A DNA stretch of 64,000 nt. It comes from Paenibacillus sp. R14(2021). GTDB lineage: Bacteria; Bacillota; Bacilli; Paenibacillales; Paenibacillaceae. Made by a program: the position numbers and the translations under genes. Positions 41,137-50,751 of this stretch are shown piece by piece. Numbering within the stretch: position 1 is the first letter of the stretch; each line of letters opens with the position of its first letter. The notes under the pieces were generated by a model, which saw nothing but the letters and a program-made list of their open reading frames with translations, had not been told where the DNA came from and did not search any database. The stretch spans positions 310,001-374,000 of the forward strand of contig NZ_CP080269.1 of NCBI RefSeq assembly GCF_019431355.1. The letters run 5' to 3'.

Positions 41137-41649
41137 AAGGGGGTTTTAAATTGAAATTTGGGCAACTGATATTACTGGGGTATATAAAAAATCCGGGGGC
41201 CCCATTACTGGAGCCCCCTTTCATGGGAGAGGAGAAACCGGACGAAGAGCTTATGGGGAAACGTAAGTCTTCTCCGCGGTTGTCTACGGCATCTCGCGAC
41301 GCCGATATCTTAAGAATGCCCATATTGCGGAGAGATATACCTGTGAATGGATTTAATTCTTACTTATGCTGTAGATCAGCTGTTACTTTGTCGAGTCGGC
41401 GATAGCTGCCGTGTAGAAATGGACGATTCGATTCCAAATTTGGTTCGAGGTTAGTTAGATTACATGACATTGAAATGCATCATTTATGAATCGGTGATTC
41501 GTTTATCGTTAGCTGCAGCACGAGACGACCGCCAATCAGCATCAAATCGAATGAAGCATCCATTTGCCAGCAACCCCCCTCCCTCGCTTTTCCGTGGAAG
41601 TGACTACTTACGTTGAAATTAATTTTGTCACGGGTGATATTTGCTTAAA
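41137..41649 (+). other. Gene-free stretch after the IS remnant
   Basis: No credible gene. A terminator-like hairpin GGGGGC/GCCCCC with TTT lies at 41195-41221. The rest looks like decayed sequence without a recognisable family. Confidence 0.5.
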
Positions 41650-42020
41650 CATGTCGGCGCAATAGATGGCGCTGCGCGAGCTTTTTTGATCGGTACGGCA
41701 AGCCTAAGCGCGCAATCGATGAGGTGGCAGGAAAGGAATGGCTGCTGCATGCGCTGAGCGATAATTGATCGGCTGTTATGGGAGCTGAGATGACGGTGGC
41801 GGACGTGCCGCTGGATGCCGATGCGAGGCATTTTACTGAAGCTGGCATACCTACGGTTATGTTCTGCGCGGGTCCACGAACTTTAGAGGAAGCGAACGGC
41901 CATTGCGCGGATGAATATGTCCGAATCGAAGATGCGAGGAAAACGGTTACCATTATCGCTTGCATGCTGTATGATCTTCTTAAAGGCCATACAGATGGAC
42001 TCAGAGAGGGGCAGACGAAG
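41650..42020 (+). pseudogene. C-terminal remnant of an M20-family peptidase
   Basis: The frame reads FDRYGKPKRAIDEVAGKEW and LLHALSDN, meets TGA at 41766-41768, and continues MGAEMTVADVPLDADARHF, EAGIPTVMFC and ADEYVRIEDARKT. This is the C-terminal part of ArgE/DapE/CPG2-type metallopeptidases (substrate-recognition His region). An extra T near 41687 probably shifts the frame upstream. No N-terminal catalytic domain is present. The frame has no stop before the dehydrogenase. Confidence 0.75.
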
Positions 42021-42977
42021 ATGAAGATCGTAGTACTTGACGGGTTTACGCTAAATCCCGGCGATTTGGACTGGCGTGCGTTTCAAGAGCTTGGCGATTT
42101 GACAGTTTATGACCGTACGGCTAAGGAAGAGATCCTGGAGCGCGCTGCGGGAGCAGACGTAATTCTGACGAACAAGACGCCGCTGTCCGCAGCCATGTTG
42201 AGCGAGCTTCCGGCGCTCAAATATATCGGCGTATTGGCGACGGGTTACAATGTTGTGGATACCGCAGCTGCGGCGGAACAGGGCGTTATCGTGACGAACG
42301 TGCCGGATTACAGCACGAATTCCGTTGTGCAGCTCGTATTCGCACTGCTGCTCGAGCATGTCAATCACGTCAGTGCGCACAGCGAAGCATCGCGAGGCGG
42401 AAGATGGGCGGCTGGACCGGATTTTACGTTCTCGCTTCATCCGCTTCATGAGCTGGCAGGCAAAACAATCGGCATCGTTGGATTTGGCGGGATTGGGCAG
42501 CAGGTCGCCCGCGTTGCACTGGCCTTTGGCATGCATGTTCTTGTGCATACGCGCACGGAGAAGGCAGTCGCTGGTCTAGAGGCGGTGGGCTTCGCGGCAC
42601 TGGGGGAATTATTCGCGAATTCGGATATCATCTCGCTTCATTGCCCACTGACGCCTGACACGGCCGGCATGATCAATACAGAATCGCTGGCATTGATGAA
42701 ACGTACGGCACTGTTCATTAATACGGCGAGAGGCGGACATGTTATCGAACAAGACTTGGCTGACGCCTTGAATAAAGGCATCATCGCGGGGGCGGGACTT
42801 GATGTGCTTGGCGTAGAACCGCCGGCTGCCGACAATCCCCTGCTGCATGCAATGAATTGCATAATTACGCCGCATATTGGGTGGGCGTCGGTTGAAGCCC
42901 GCGGACGTCTAATGGCAATAGCGGCATCGAATCTGCAATCGTATTTGCGGTCCGATGCCGTGAACCGGGTCAACTGA
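42021..42977 (+). CDS. D-2-hydroxyacid dehydrogenase (glycerate/phosphoglycerate type)
   Basis: 318 aa, NAD(P)-dependent. The cofactor fold has GIVGFGGIGQQVARVALAFG. The catalytic Arg is in NTARGGHVIEQ, the Glu in LDVLGVEPPAADN and the His in PHIGWASVEAR. The start ATG 42021 follows AGAGAGGGG and is where the conserved MKIVVLDGFTLNPGDLDW begins, although the frame is open 81 codons further into a peptidase remnant. It reduces a keto acid such as hydroxypyruvate or glyoxylate. Confidence 0.9.
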   Translation: MKIVVLDGFTLNPGDLDWRAFQELGDLTVYDRTAKEEILERAAGADVILTNKTPLSAAMLSELPALKYIGVLATGYNVVDTAAAAEQGVIVTNVPDYSTNSVVQLVFALLLEHVNHVSAHSEASRGGRWAAGPDFTFSLHPLHELAGKTIGIVGFGGIGQQVARVALAFGMHVLVHTRTEKAVAGLEAVGFAALGELFANSDIISLHCPLTPDTAGMINTESLALMKRTALFINTARGGHVIEQDLADALNKGIIAGAGLDVLGVEPPAADNPLLHAMNCIITPHIGWASVEARGRLMAIAASNLQSYLRSDAVNRVN

Positions 42978-43049
42978 GTTATACGTGGTTCTGTATAATT
43001 ATGATTTTTGACCGAGCAGGTCTTCTGCTTCATCAAGCTGCAGGTGTAC

Positions 43050-43210
43050 TAGCTTCCGTCGAATGTACTTGGGCTGCTGTTGTTAACGGCAGCTCTTTTT
43101 CTGCGTGTAGTGAAGCTGGAATGGGTGGAGAGCAGCGCGATGTTTCTGACGAGGCATATGATGCTGTTTTTCGTGCCGCTTCTTGCAGTGGCTGGGGCAA
43201 TCATGCCGAC
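43050..43210 (+). pseudogene. Remnant of an LrgA/CidA holin-like gene
   Basis: The frame around 43065-43200 reads VLGLLLLTAALFLRVVKLEW, then VESSAMFLTRHMMLFFVPLL, the last two helices of CidA/LrgA proteins. There is no N-terminus and no ribosome site. Its partner lrgB follows as a fragment. Confidence 0.7.
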
Positions 43211-43310
43211 GCTTAGCGCTTCTTGGATTGCGGCTGCTGACGGTTCACGTTCGGGACGGCAACGATCATGATTGCAATGGGATTAATAATGAAGGGGTTG
43301 TTATACGGCC

Positions 43311-43532
43311 GGCATTCCCGCGGCAGTTTACAAAATCGGCGGAGATATCGTCACGTTCTTCCTGGGGCCAGCCACGGTTGCTAAAGTAGTGCCCTTGTAT
43401 AAACATGCAATGCGGTACATGAAATTACTTCCTCGCCTTGCGCAGGGCACACTCGTTGGCAGGGATCGGAACGATGGCGCACGGCATCGGGTCGGCCCGG
43501 CTTCTGGCGAATTCCCAAGAAAGAGGCAATAA
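43311..43532 (+). pseudogene. Remnant of an LrgB/CidB-family gene
   Basis: The frame from 43311 reads GIPAAVYKIGGDIVTFFLGP and ATVAKVVPLYKHAMRYM; after a break, another frame has MAHGIGSARLLA. Both blocks are conserved in LrgB/CidB. Deletions and frameshifts are evident, so it is a pseudogene. The order lrgA-lrgB matches intact operons. Confidence 0.7.
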
Positions 43533-43591
43533 CGACAAAATCATTCAATTTGCAACTTTTATCTTTTCTTAAGGTTTGACAAAGTGATTTC

Positions 43592-43600
43592 TGCTATAGT
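43592..43600 (+). promoter_or_regulatory. Extended -10 promoter of the foldase gene
   Basis: TGCTATAGT is a good extended -10 element. A TTGACA upstream is too close (13 nt) to act as its -35. Confidence 0.4.
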
Positions 43601-43648
43601 GGCACAGTAGAGTTAGTCGATTTCACATGCCGGAAGGGAGATTTCAAG

Positions 43649-44797
43649 TTGAACGAAAGAGATAATGACAAAGATTTGAAGAAAGAAAACGAACTTCAGA
43701 CAGTGGAGAATGAGAATCAAGAGGGTGTCCGTGCAATAGAAACGCCTGATGAACCTGAAGACGATCGCAGCGAGAGAGATACAGAAGATGAGAAGGAAGC
43801 TTCCCGTGAACATACCGAAGCTCATCAACCAGCATCGAAGCCAGCGGGCAGCGGCGGCAAAGCATGGATGTACATTTCTTTGGGCCTTGCGCTTATTCTA
43901 CTGATTGTACTGGTGAAACCGCCGTTTGGAGGCAGTGCAAGCAAGGATGCCGTTGGCTCTGTAAATGGCGTGGCCATTACCAAAGATCGGCTGTACGATG
44001 AAATGGTGAAATTGGGCGGTGCCCAAACGATGGACAACCTCATTCAAGACGAGCTTGTTAAACAAGAGGCCGATAAAGCCGGTATCGCCATCACAGATGC
44101 CGATGTAGATAAGGAAATCGCGAACATCAAGAAGAGATTCCCGACGGAAGCTGACTTTCAATCCGCTTTGCAGCAAGCCAGCATGACGCTGGATGATCTC
44201 AAGAAACAAACGCCGATGCAGCTTCGCATCCGCAAAATCCTCGAGCCGCAAGTGAAAGTGACGGATAAGGACATTGAAGATTACTTTAACCAGAACAAAG
44301 CACAATACGATGAACCGGAACAAGTGAAAGCATCCCACATCCTCGTTGCGACGAAGGCAGAGGCGGAAGCGGTCATCAAGCAGCTGAAGGACGGCGGGGA
44401 TTTCGCGCAGATCGCCAAAGAGAAATCCACGGATCCAGGCAGCAAGGATAAAGGCGGCGATCTTGGGTTCTTCGGCAAAGGCGCCATGGATCCGGCATTC
44501 GAGAAAGCGGCCTTCGCGCTTAAAGTCGGCGAGATGACGACGGAGCCGGTACAATCGCAATACGGCTACCACATCATCAAAGTTACGGACCGCAAAGAAG
44601 CGAAGACAGCAACGCTAGCGGAGAAGAAAGAAGAGATTAAAGAACAGATCATACAATCCAAAATCTCCGAGCTTTCCACAACTTGGTTGGAAGATTTGAA
44701 GAAAAAATCGCAAATTACGAATACGTTAAAAAAGGATGACCAAGAAGCTGCAGGAGCGCCCGACACTGGCGCAAATAACGCAGTAACAAGTCAATAA
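43649..44797 (+). CDS. Membrane-anchored parvulin-type peptidyl-prolyl isomerase (PrsA/SurA-like)
   Basis: 382 aa. Residues 1-70 are a very acidic cytosolic tail, 73-89 (WMYISLGLALILLIVLV) a membrane anchor. A SurA-N-like helical domain follows (100-210), then the parvulin rotamase domain from about 225 to 315 with VKASHILVATKAEAEAVIKQ, GGDLGFFGKGAMDPAFEKAA and YGYHIIKVTDR. It folds exported proteins outside the membrane. Unlike PrsA of Bacillus, it is held by a transmembrane helix, not a lipid anchor. TTG 43649 follows AAGGGAG. Confidence 0.9.
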   Translation: MNERDNDKDLKKENELQTVENENQEGVRAIETPDEPEDDRSERDTEDEKEASREHTEAHQPASKPAGSGGKAWMYISLGLALILLIVLVKPPFGGSASKDAVGSVNGVAITKDRLYDEMVKLGGAQTMDNLIQDELVKQEADKAGIAITDADVDKEIANIKKRFPTEADFQSALQQASMTLDDLKKQTPMQLRIRKILEPQVKVTDKDIEDYFNQNKAQYDEPEQVKASHILVATKAEAEAVIKQLKDGGDFAQIAKEKSTDPGSKDKGGDLGFFGKGAMDPAFEKAAFALKVGEMTTEPVQSQYGYHIIKVTDRKEAKTATLAEKKEEIKEQIIQSKISELSTTWLEDLKKKSQITNTLKKDDQEAAGAPDTGANNAVTSQ

Positions 44798-44804
44798 TGA
44801 ATCG

Positions 44805-44848
44805 AAAAACCACCACGTTCCAATATTTGGACTGTGGTGGTTTTTTTT
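44805..44848 (+). terminator. Terminator after the foldase gene
   Basis: AAAAACCACCAC (44805-44816) pairs with GTGGTGGTTTTT (44834-44845), followed by T-run. Confidence 0.9.
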
Positions 44849-44922
44849 ATTGTGGTTATAATATTAAAGAGAATTTATAAGATAGCAGAGAGTTGAGAGT
44901 GAATGCGTTGCCAGTTATATCC

Positions 44923-44941
44923 GTGTTAACTATATTAACAC
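44923..44941 (+). promoter_or_regulatory. Dyad upstream of the opp promoter
   Basis: GTGTTAA-CTATA-TTAACAC, a perfect 7-5-7 inverted repeat 39 nt ahead of the -35 box. A candidate regulator-binding site; the regulator is unknown. Confidence 0.5.
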
Positions 44942-44979
44942 TAAAGGATAGAAAATCTTTACAATTGTTCAAAATGTGT

Positions 44980-45008
44980 TTTACAAATTGCAAGTAAAGT
45001 TGTATTAT
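44980..45008 (+). promoter_or_regulatory. Sigma-A promoter of the opp operon
   Basis: TTTACA (44980-44985), 17 nt, TATTAT (45003-45008). It leaves a leader of about 45 nt before oppA. Confidence 0.7.
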
Positions 45009-45061
45009 TGGCTACAGGTTTAAAAAAATATATTATTGTGTATGGAGGCGGGCTCTTAAGA

Positions 45062-46693
45062 ATGAAGAAGAAAATGTTGTTCATGGTTTCACTTATGCTG
45101 GTTGTGACAGGCATATTGTCTGCCTGCGGAAAGAGCGGATCAGGATCGGGTGCTGATCAAACGTTCCGGATGAACCTTACGTCCGAGCCGCCAAGTCTTG
45201 ATGTCTCGCAAGCGCAAGACCAAGTATCCTTTACGGTGCTTACAGGCCTATTCGAAGGTCTGACTCGCACCGATGCATCCGGTAACATCGTACCGGGGGT
45301 TGCCGAGAAATGGGACGTATCCCCTGACGGCAAGAAATACACGTTCCATCTGCGCGACAATGCAAAATGGTCGAACGGAGATAAGGTTACGGCACAAGAT
45401 TTTGAGTATTCGTGGAAACGTACGCTCGATCCGAACCTGAATCCTCCTGCTCCTTATGCTTACCAGCTCTATTACATTAAGAATGGTCAAAACTTCAATG
45501 TTGCGACGGATAACCCGAATCATATCACGGACCCGGGCAAACTCGGCGTCAAAGCGGTTAACGACAACACGCTGGAAGTAGATCTGGAAAATCCAACGCC
45601 TTACTTCCTGAACATCGCTGCGTTCTTCACAGCATTCCCTGTGAAAAAGGATGCGAACTTTGCTGAAGCGGACGGCTACATCAGCAATGGTCCATTCAAA
45701 ATGAAATCGTGGAAACACGGCGATTCCATCGAACTCGTACCAAACGAAAATTATTGGGACAAAGATAGCATCAAACTTAAAAACGTTAAATTCGTAATGG
45801 TTAAAGATCCGAACACCGAGCTTAACATGTACAAAACGGGTCAACTTGACTGGGCAGGTAAGCCGACAGGAGCAATTCCACCTGAACAACTTGCTAAATT
45901 CCGTCAAGAAAACAATAAAGAATTGTCCGTTAAAGGTATTGCAAGCACGTACTACTACAACTTCAACAACACGAAGAAACCGTTTGATAATGCAAAGGTT
46001 CGTCAAGCGCTCTCGATGGCGATCAACCGTCAAGACATCGTAGATAAGGTAACAAAAGCAGGCGAAGTTCCAGCTTACGGCTTCGTATCGACTGGTATCC
46101 ACGGCGTGAAGGGCGAATACCGTTCCGAAGTGAAAGACAGCGACTACTTCAAAGAAGACGTTGCAAAAGCAAAAGAATTGCTTGCAGCAGGCTTGAAAGA
46201 AGAAGGCATGACGAAAATGCCTGAATTCACGCTTACGTTCAACGAAGGTCTTCACAAAACGGTTGCGGAAGCAATTGCAAACATGTGGAAAGAAAACCTC
46301 GGCATTGACACGAAGCTTGAATTGCAAGAATGGAAAGTATTCTTGAAAAACCGTCAAAGCTTGAACTACGACGTTGCACGCGCAGGTTGGGGAGCGGATT
46401 ATAACGATCCGATGACATTCATCGATATGTTCACATCCAAAGGCGGCAACAACGATATCGGCTTCAAAAACCCAGAGTACGACGCACTGGTTAAAGAAGC
46501 TTACAGCACGGCCGATCAACAAAAACGCGTAGACGCAATGGCGAAAGCGGAGAAAATCCTGGTTGGCGACAACATGGCGCTCATGCCGCTTTACTACTAC
46601 TCTTCCGCGCAGCTGATTAAGCCTTACGTGAAAAACTACACGATTGATTTCAGCGGTAACGTTGATTACACGCGTATCTCGATTGAAAAATAA
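45062..46693 (+). CDS. oppA: Oligopeptide ABC transporter substrate-binding lipoprotein
   Basis: 543 aa. Signal peptide ending in the lipobox GILSAC at about residue 21, then the SBP_bac_5 fold: TFRMNLTSEPPSLDVSQAQD, KWDVSPDGKKYTFHLRDNAK and VRQALSMAINRQDIVD are family hallmarks. It captures oligopeptides outside the membrane for OppBC. ATG 45062 is preceded by GGAGG at 45044-45048 (13 nt, rather far). Codon use is clearly biased, as expected for a highly expressed protein. A hairpin follows before oppB. Confidence 0.93.
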   Translation: MKKKMLFMVSLMLVVTGILSACGKSGSGSGADQTFRMNLTSEPPSLDVSQAQDQVSFTVLTGLFEGLTRTDASGNIVPGVAEKWDVSPDGKKYTFHLRDNAKWSNGDKVTAQDFEYSWKRTLDPNLNPPAPYAYQLYYIKNGQNFNVATDNPNHITDPGKLGVKAVNDNTLEVDLENPTPYFLNIAAFFTAFPVKKDANFAEADGYISNGPFKMKSWKHGDSIELVPNENYWDKDSIKLKNVKFVMVKDPNTELNMYKTGQLDWAGKPTGAIPPEQLAKFRQENNKELSVKGIASTYYYNFNNTKKPFDNAKVRQALSMAINRQDIVDKVTKAGEVPAYGFVSTGIHGVKGEYRSEVKDSDYFKEDVAKAKELLAAGLKEEGMTKMPEFTLTFNEGLHKTVAEAIANMWKENLGIDTKLELQEWKVFLKNRQSLNYDVARAGWGADYNDPMTFIDMFTSKGGNNDIGFKNPEYDALVKEAYSTADQQKRVDAMAKAEKILVGDNMALMPLYYYSSAQLIKPYVKNYTIDFSGNVDYTRISIEK

Positions 46694-46718
46694 TATGCAA
46701 TAAGAATTCAGGGGACAT

Positions 46719-46751
46719 AGGGATATATGTGGTACACCCATATATATCCCT
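46719..46751 (+). promoter_or_regulatory. Hairpin between oppA and oppB
   Basis: AGGGATATAT (46719-46728) pairs with ATATATCCCT (46742-46751), without a strong T-run. It probably stabilises the oppA mRNA or partly stops transcription so that the binding protein is made in excess over the membrane genes. Confidence 0.6.
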
Positions 46752-46776
46752 TCTCTATGATTGGAGAGTGTTTAGG

Positions 46777-47712
46777 ATGGTTCGGTACTTGGGTGGTAAA
46801 CTCATTAACATCGTGTTCTCACTACTAATTCTAGCCACCGCAACCTTCTTCTTGATGAATGCAGTCCCTGGGGACCCGTTCACGCAGGAGAAGGCAATTC
46901 CACCCGAAATCAAAGCTAACATCATGGCACACTACGGGTTGGATAAACCGCTTGGCGTTCAATATTTGATTTATATGGAAAAGCTGCTCCAGTTTGACCT
47001 TGGCTTGTCTATGAAAAGCCAGAACCGAACTGTAACAAGTATCATTACGGATTCGTTCGGTACATCGCTTAAAATCGGTGCGATTGCAGTCGTCATATCT
47101 GTAATCATAGGTATATATCTAGGCATGATGGCTGCGCTTCGCCATCGCAAATTGGTCGATAATTCGGCTATGTTTCTCGCGGTAATCGGAATTTCAGTGC
47201 CAAACTTTGTTATTGGATCGATGATTCAATATTTTTTGGCGGTTAAAGTGCCTATTTTTCACGTTGCAGGACTTGAGGGACCGCTTGACTACGTACTTCC
47301 TACGATCGCGTTGTCGACGCTTCCAATCGCATTTATCGCTCGGCTTACCCGTTCCTCTATGCTGGAAGTATTGACTTCCGACTATATTCGTACAGCTAAA
47401 GCCAAAGGTTTGACGCCTTCAGCTATTCTGTGGCAGCACGGTCTGCGTAACGGTATTTTACCTGTCGTCACATACCTCGGACCGATGACTGCGAACATTA
47501 TTACGGGCTCTGTTGTTGTGGAGCAAATTTTTGGTCTGCCTGGACTCGGTGCTTATTTCGTTGACAGCGTCATTAACCGGGATTATACGCTTATTATGGG
47601 GATTACAATTTTCTATGCCGTTATTCTAATGGCAGCGCGTTTTGTAACGGATATTCTTTACATTATCGTTGATCCGCGTATCAAAATGAGCGGAGGTGTC
47701 GTGAAATCATGA
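46777..47712 (+). CDS. oppB: Oligopeptide ABC transporter permease OppB
   Basis: 311 aa with six membrane segments. The start MVRYLGGKLINIVFSLLILA is typical, and the EAA-loop region DYIRTAKAKGLTPSAILWQH, which contacts the ATPases, is intact. ATG 46777 follows GGAGAG at 46763-46768; the frame is open to 46729 without a ribosome site and would run into the hairpin. It overlaps oppC by 4 nt. Confidence 0.93.
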   Translation: MVRYLGGKLINIVFSLLILATATFFLMNAVPGDPFTQEKAIPPEIKANIMAHYGLDKPLGVQYLIYMEKLLQFDLGLSMKSQNRTVTSIITDSFGTSLKIGAIAVVISVIIGIYLGMMAALRHRKLVDNSAMFLAVIGISVPNFVIGSMIQYFLAVKVPIFHVAGLEGPLDYVLPTIALSTLPIAFIARLTRSSMLEVLTSDYIRTAKAKGLTPSAILWQHGLRNGILPVVTYLGPMTANIITGSVVVEQIFGLPGLGAYFVDSVINRDYTLIMGITIFYAVILMAARFVTDILYIIVDPRIKMSGGVVKS

Positions 47713-48626
47713 GTCAAACTGCCCCGTCTCCATTTGAACGTTTGGAACAAAAGCATCAAGAGGCTGAAGTTATCGCAACCGAAAGCCGCTCAACTTGGCA
47801 AATTACTTGGTCAAAGCTGCGCAGCAACCGCTGGGCGATGGCCGGTTTGTATATTGTTATTGTCATAGCCGTGCTTTCCATCGTTTGTCCGATGCTCTCG
47901 CCGTATACGTCGTATACGAACGATCTGGATAATACGTTTGCAGCGCCTTCTTCCAAGCACTGGTTCGGAACCGACAACCTCGGCCGCGATTTGTTTACGA
48001 GAACGTGGCTTGGCGTACGTATTTCCTTGACCGTTGGTGTTGCAGCTGCGCTATTCGATCTAATTATCGGTATTATTTACGGCGGCATCATGGGCTATGC
48101 CGGCAAGCGTCTTGGCGGTGCGATGAACAAGCTCGCCGAGGTGCTGTATGCGATTCCGCATTTGCTGGTCGTTATTCTGCTTAGCGTCGTTATGGGCTCG
48201 TCCCTGACGACCATTATCGTTGCGTTGTCGATTACGGGCTGGATTACGATGTCGTGGATTGTTCGCGGTCAAATTCTTCAGTTGAAAAACCAAGAGTATG
48301 TCCTTGCCGCACAATCAATGGGCGCGAGCGGTGCCCGTATTTTGTTTAAACACCTGATTCCAAACACACTGGGACCAATTATCGTCACAGTGACGCTGTC
48401 GGTGCCTTCGGCTATTTTCTCCGAGGCGTTCCTCAGCTTCTTGGGTCTTGGCGTGCAGTCGCCGGCATCCTCTCTCGGTACATTGATCGGCGAAGCGTTG
48501 TCTTCGTGGACGCTGTATCCGTGGCTGATGTTCATTCCGGCGTCGCTGCTCAGTATTACGATGCTAGCCTTTAACATTTTCGGGGACGGTTTGCAGGATG
48601 CATTCGATCCGAAAATGAAAAAATAA
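47709..48626 (+). CDS. oppC: Oligopeptide ABC transporter permease OppC
   Basis: 305 aa. A hydrophilic N-terminal tail, then the first helix and a large outer loop with SKHWFGTDNLGRDLFTRTW, the OppC hallmark. The EAA loop QEYVLAAQSMGASGARILFK is present. Pairs with OppB to form the channel. Confidence 0.93.
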   Translation: MSQTAPSPFERLEQKHQEAEVIATESRSTWQITWSKLRSNRWAMAGLYIVIVIAVLSIVCPMLSPYTSYTNDLDNTFAAPSSKHWFGTDNLGRDLFTRTWLGVRISLTVGVAAALFDLIIGIIYGGIMGYAGKRLGGAMNKLAEVLYAIPHLLVVILLSVVMGSSLTTIIVALSITGWITMSWIVRGQILQLKNQEYVLAAQSMGASGARILFKHLIPNTLGPIIVTVTLSVPSAIFSEAFLSFLGLGVQSPASSLGTLIGEALSSWTLYPWLMFIPASLLSITMLAFNIFGDGLQDAFDPKMKK

Positions 48627-48645
48627 CAGCGCTGGGAGTGAGCTT

Positions 48646-49644
48646 ATGAACGATCCGATTCTTCGTATTAACGATTTGCATATCTCGTTTCACGTGCGCG
48701 GTGGGGAAGTACAAGCCGTCCGCGGTGTGAATCTCGAAGTCAATCGCGGGGAATCTGTTGCCATCGTCGGCGAGTCCGGCAGCGGCAAGAGCGTTACCGC
48801 GCAATCTATTCTACGGTTGATACCGACGCCTCCGGGCGTGTTTAAGCAAGGCTCCATCGAATTTATGGGCCAGGATTTGCTTGCCAAATCCGAGAAGGAA
48901 ATGGAGAGCATCCGCGGTCACGAGATTGGAATGATTTTCCAAGATCCGATGACATCGTTGAATCCAACGCTGACGGTCGGCCGCCAAATTACCGAGGTAT
49001 TGATCAAGCACCAGAAGATGACGCAGGCGAAAGCGACGGCACGTGCGGTTGAGCTGTTGACGCTTGTCGGCATTCCGAATGCAGATGACCGCGTTCGCCA
49101 ATATCCGCATCAGTTCTCCGGCGGTATGCGCCAGCGGGTTATGATCGCAATTGCACTTGCGTGCAATCCGTCGCTGCTGATTGCGGATGAGCCGACTACG
49201 GCACTGGACGTTACGATTCAAGCGCAAATCATGCAGCTGATGAAAGAACTGCAGGAGAAGACAGGCACGTCGATCATTCTGATCACGCATGACCTTGGCA
49301 TCGTTGCTGAGATGTGTGACCGAGTTGTCGTCATGTACGCAGGCAAAGTCGTAGAAACAGGCACCAAACAAGAAATTTTCAAAAACCCGCAGCACCCGTA
49401 TACGAAAGGTTTGCTGCGTTCGCTGCCGCGTCTTGACCAGAAAAAGGACGAGCCGCTTGTGCCGATCTTCGGTACGCCGCCTGATATGTCGGCACCTCCG
49501 AAGGGCTGCGCATTCTGTGCACGCTGCGACGAAGCGATGCGGATCTGCGTGGACAACGATCCGATCAACTACGTCATCAGCGACTCGCAGACGGCTAGAT
49601 GCTGGCTTCACGATCCGGCTCGTAAAGAGGAGGTAGGAGCATGA
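48646..49644 (+). CDS. oppD: Oligopeptide ABC transporter ATPase OppD
   Basis: 332 aa. Walker A GESGSGKS, signature FSGGMRQR, Walker [13 protein letters not shown], switch His in LITHDLG. The C-terminal oligopeptide-type extension has the Cys-containing stretch [14 protein letters not shown], a likely iron-sulphur or metal site seen in this subfamily. ATG follows GGGAGTGAG. Overlaps oppF by 4 nt. Confidence 0.93.
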   Translation: MNDPILRINDLHISFHVRGGEVQAVRGVNLEVNRGESVAIVGESGSGKSVTAQSILRLIPTPPGVFKQGSIEFMGQDLLAKSEKEMESIRGHEIGMIFQDPMTSLNPTLTVGRQITEVLIKHQKMTQAKATARAVELLTLVGIPNADDRVRQYPHQFSGGMRQRVMIAIALACNPSLLIADEPTTALDVTIQAQIMQLMKELQEKTGTSIILITHDLGIVAEMCDRVVVMYAGKVVETGTKQEIFKNPQHPYTKGLLRSLPRLDQKKDEPLVPIFGTPPDMSAPPKGCAFCARCDEAMRICVDNDPINYVISDSQTARCWLHDPARKEEVGA

Positions 49645-50603
49645 GCAAGCAAGAGGTATTGATTGAGGTCGATCATCTGAAGAAGTTCTTCCAAGTGGGC
49701 GGCAATCAGACGCTCAAAGCCGTCAACGATTTATCCTTCGGCATCCGCGAAGGCGAAACGCTCGGCATGGTAGGCGAGTCCGGCTGCGGTAAATCGACCG
49801 CAGGACGCACGATTCTGCGTTTATACGAGCCGACAGGCGGCGCCGTGAACTTTAAAGGACAGAACATTATGTCGGCGCGCGGCTCCAAGCTGAAGGCGCT
49901 GCGCCGTGAGATGCAAATGGTATTCCAAGATCCATACGCTTCGCTCAACCCGCGTTGGACGGTTGAAAACTTGATCGCCGAGCCGCTGGATATCCACGGT
50001 TTGGCAAGTAGCAGCAAAGATCGCAAGCTTCAAGTCGAGCGCCTGCTTGACCGCGTAGGTCTTCGTCCGGATCATGCTTCGCGTTATCCGCATGAATTCT
50101 CTGGCGGCCAGCGTCAACGGATCGGTATCGCGCGCGCGCTTGCCGTTAATCCGAAATTCATCGTCTGCGACGAGCCGATTTCGGCGCTTGACGTATCGAT
50201 TCAGGCGCAGGTTGTCAACCTGCTTCAGGATCTGCAGCGTGATTTTGGCCTGACGTACTTGTTTATCGCGCATGACCTTGCAATGGTTAAACATATCAGT
50301 GACCGCGTAGCGGTTATGTACTTGGGTAAGATGGTGGAACTGGCGGAGAGCGAAGAGCTCTACGCGAATCCGAAGCATCCTTACACGAAAGCATTGATGT
50401 CGGCCATTCCGGTTCCGGATCCCGATGTTGAAGAAAAGAAAGATCGTATGGTACTCACAGGCGATTTGCCGAGCCCGATCAACCCGCCTAGCGGCTGTCA
50501 TTTCCGCACGCGTTGTCCGTTTGCAACGGAGAAATGCGCTGCCGAAGTTCCGGCTTTCCGCGAAGTGGAACCGAACCACTGGGCTGCTTGCCACTACGCT
50601 TAA
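49641..50603 (+). CDS. oppF: Oligopeptide ABC transporter ATPase OppF
   Basis: 320 aa. Walker A GESGCGKS, signature FSGGQRQR, Walker [13 protein letters not shown], switch His in IAHDLA. The C-terminal extension has [16 protein letters not shown], the paired Cys site matching that of OppD. It forms the ATPase heterodimer with OppD and closes the operon before a strong terminator. Confidence 0.93.
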   Translation: MSKQEVLIEVDHLKKFFQVGGNQTLKAVNDLSFGIREGETLGMVGESGCGKSTAGRTILRLYEPTGGAVNFKGQNIMSARGSKLKALRREMQMVFQDPYASLNPRWTVENLIAEPLDIHGLASSSKDRKLQVERLLDRVGLRPDHASRYPHEFSGGQRQRIGIARALAVNPKFIVCDEPISALDVSIQAQVVNLLQDLQRDFGLTYLFIAHDLAMVKHISDRVAVMYLGKMVELAESEELYANPKHPYTKALMSAIPVPDPDVEEKKDRMVLTGDLPSPINPPSGCHFRTRCPFATEKCAAEVPAFREVEPNHWAACHYA

Positions 50604-50614
50604 TAATAGGAAGG

Positions 50615-50646
50615 GGCGCTTTGCTTTCGGGCAGAGCGTCTTTTTT
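50615..50646 (+). terminator. Terminator of the opp operon
   Basis: GGCGCTTTGC (50615-50624) pairs with GCAGAGCGTC (50631-50640) with two G-T pairs, then six T. Confidence 0.85.
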
Positions 50647-50751
50647 GACATTTCCGAAGAAGCAGAGACAAGCAGTAATTAACTTGTCGCGCGAATTATG
50701 TTACTATACTAAGTGGTTTGGGAAGGATAAGGCGAAGGGAGCAAGTCGGCT

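Noticed and set aside
45248..46741. A 497-codon open frame on the minus strand across oppA
   Set aside because: It is the mirror of a well-supported oppA gene with biased codon use. It has no ribosome site and no recognisable domain.
50684..50710. Promoter of rsmD with TTGTCG and TATACT
   Set aside because: The spacing is 15 nt and the -35 box is weak, so I do not list it as a supported site.
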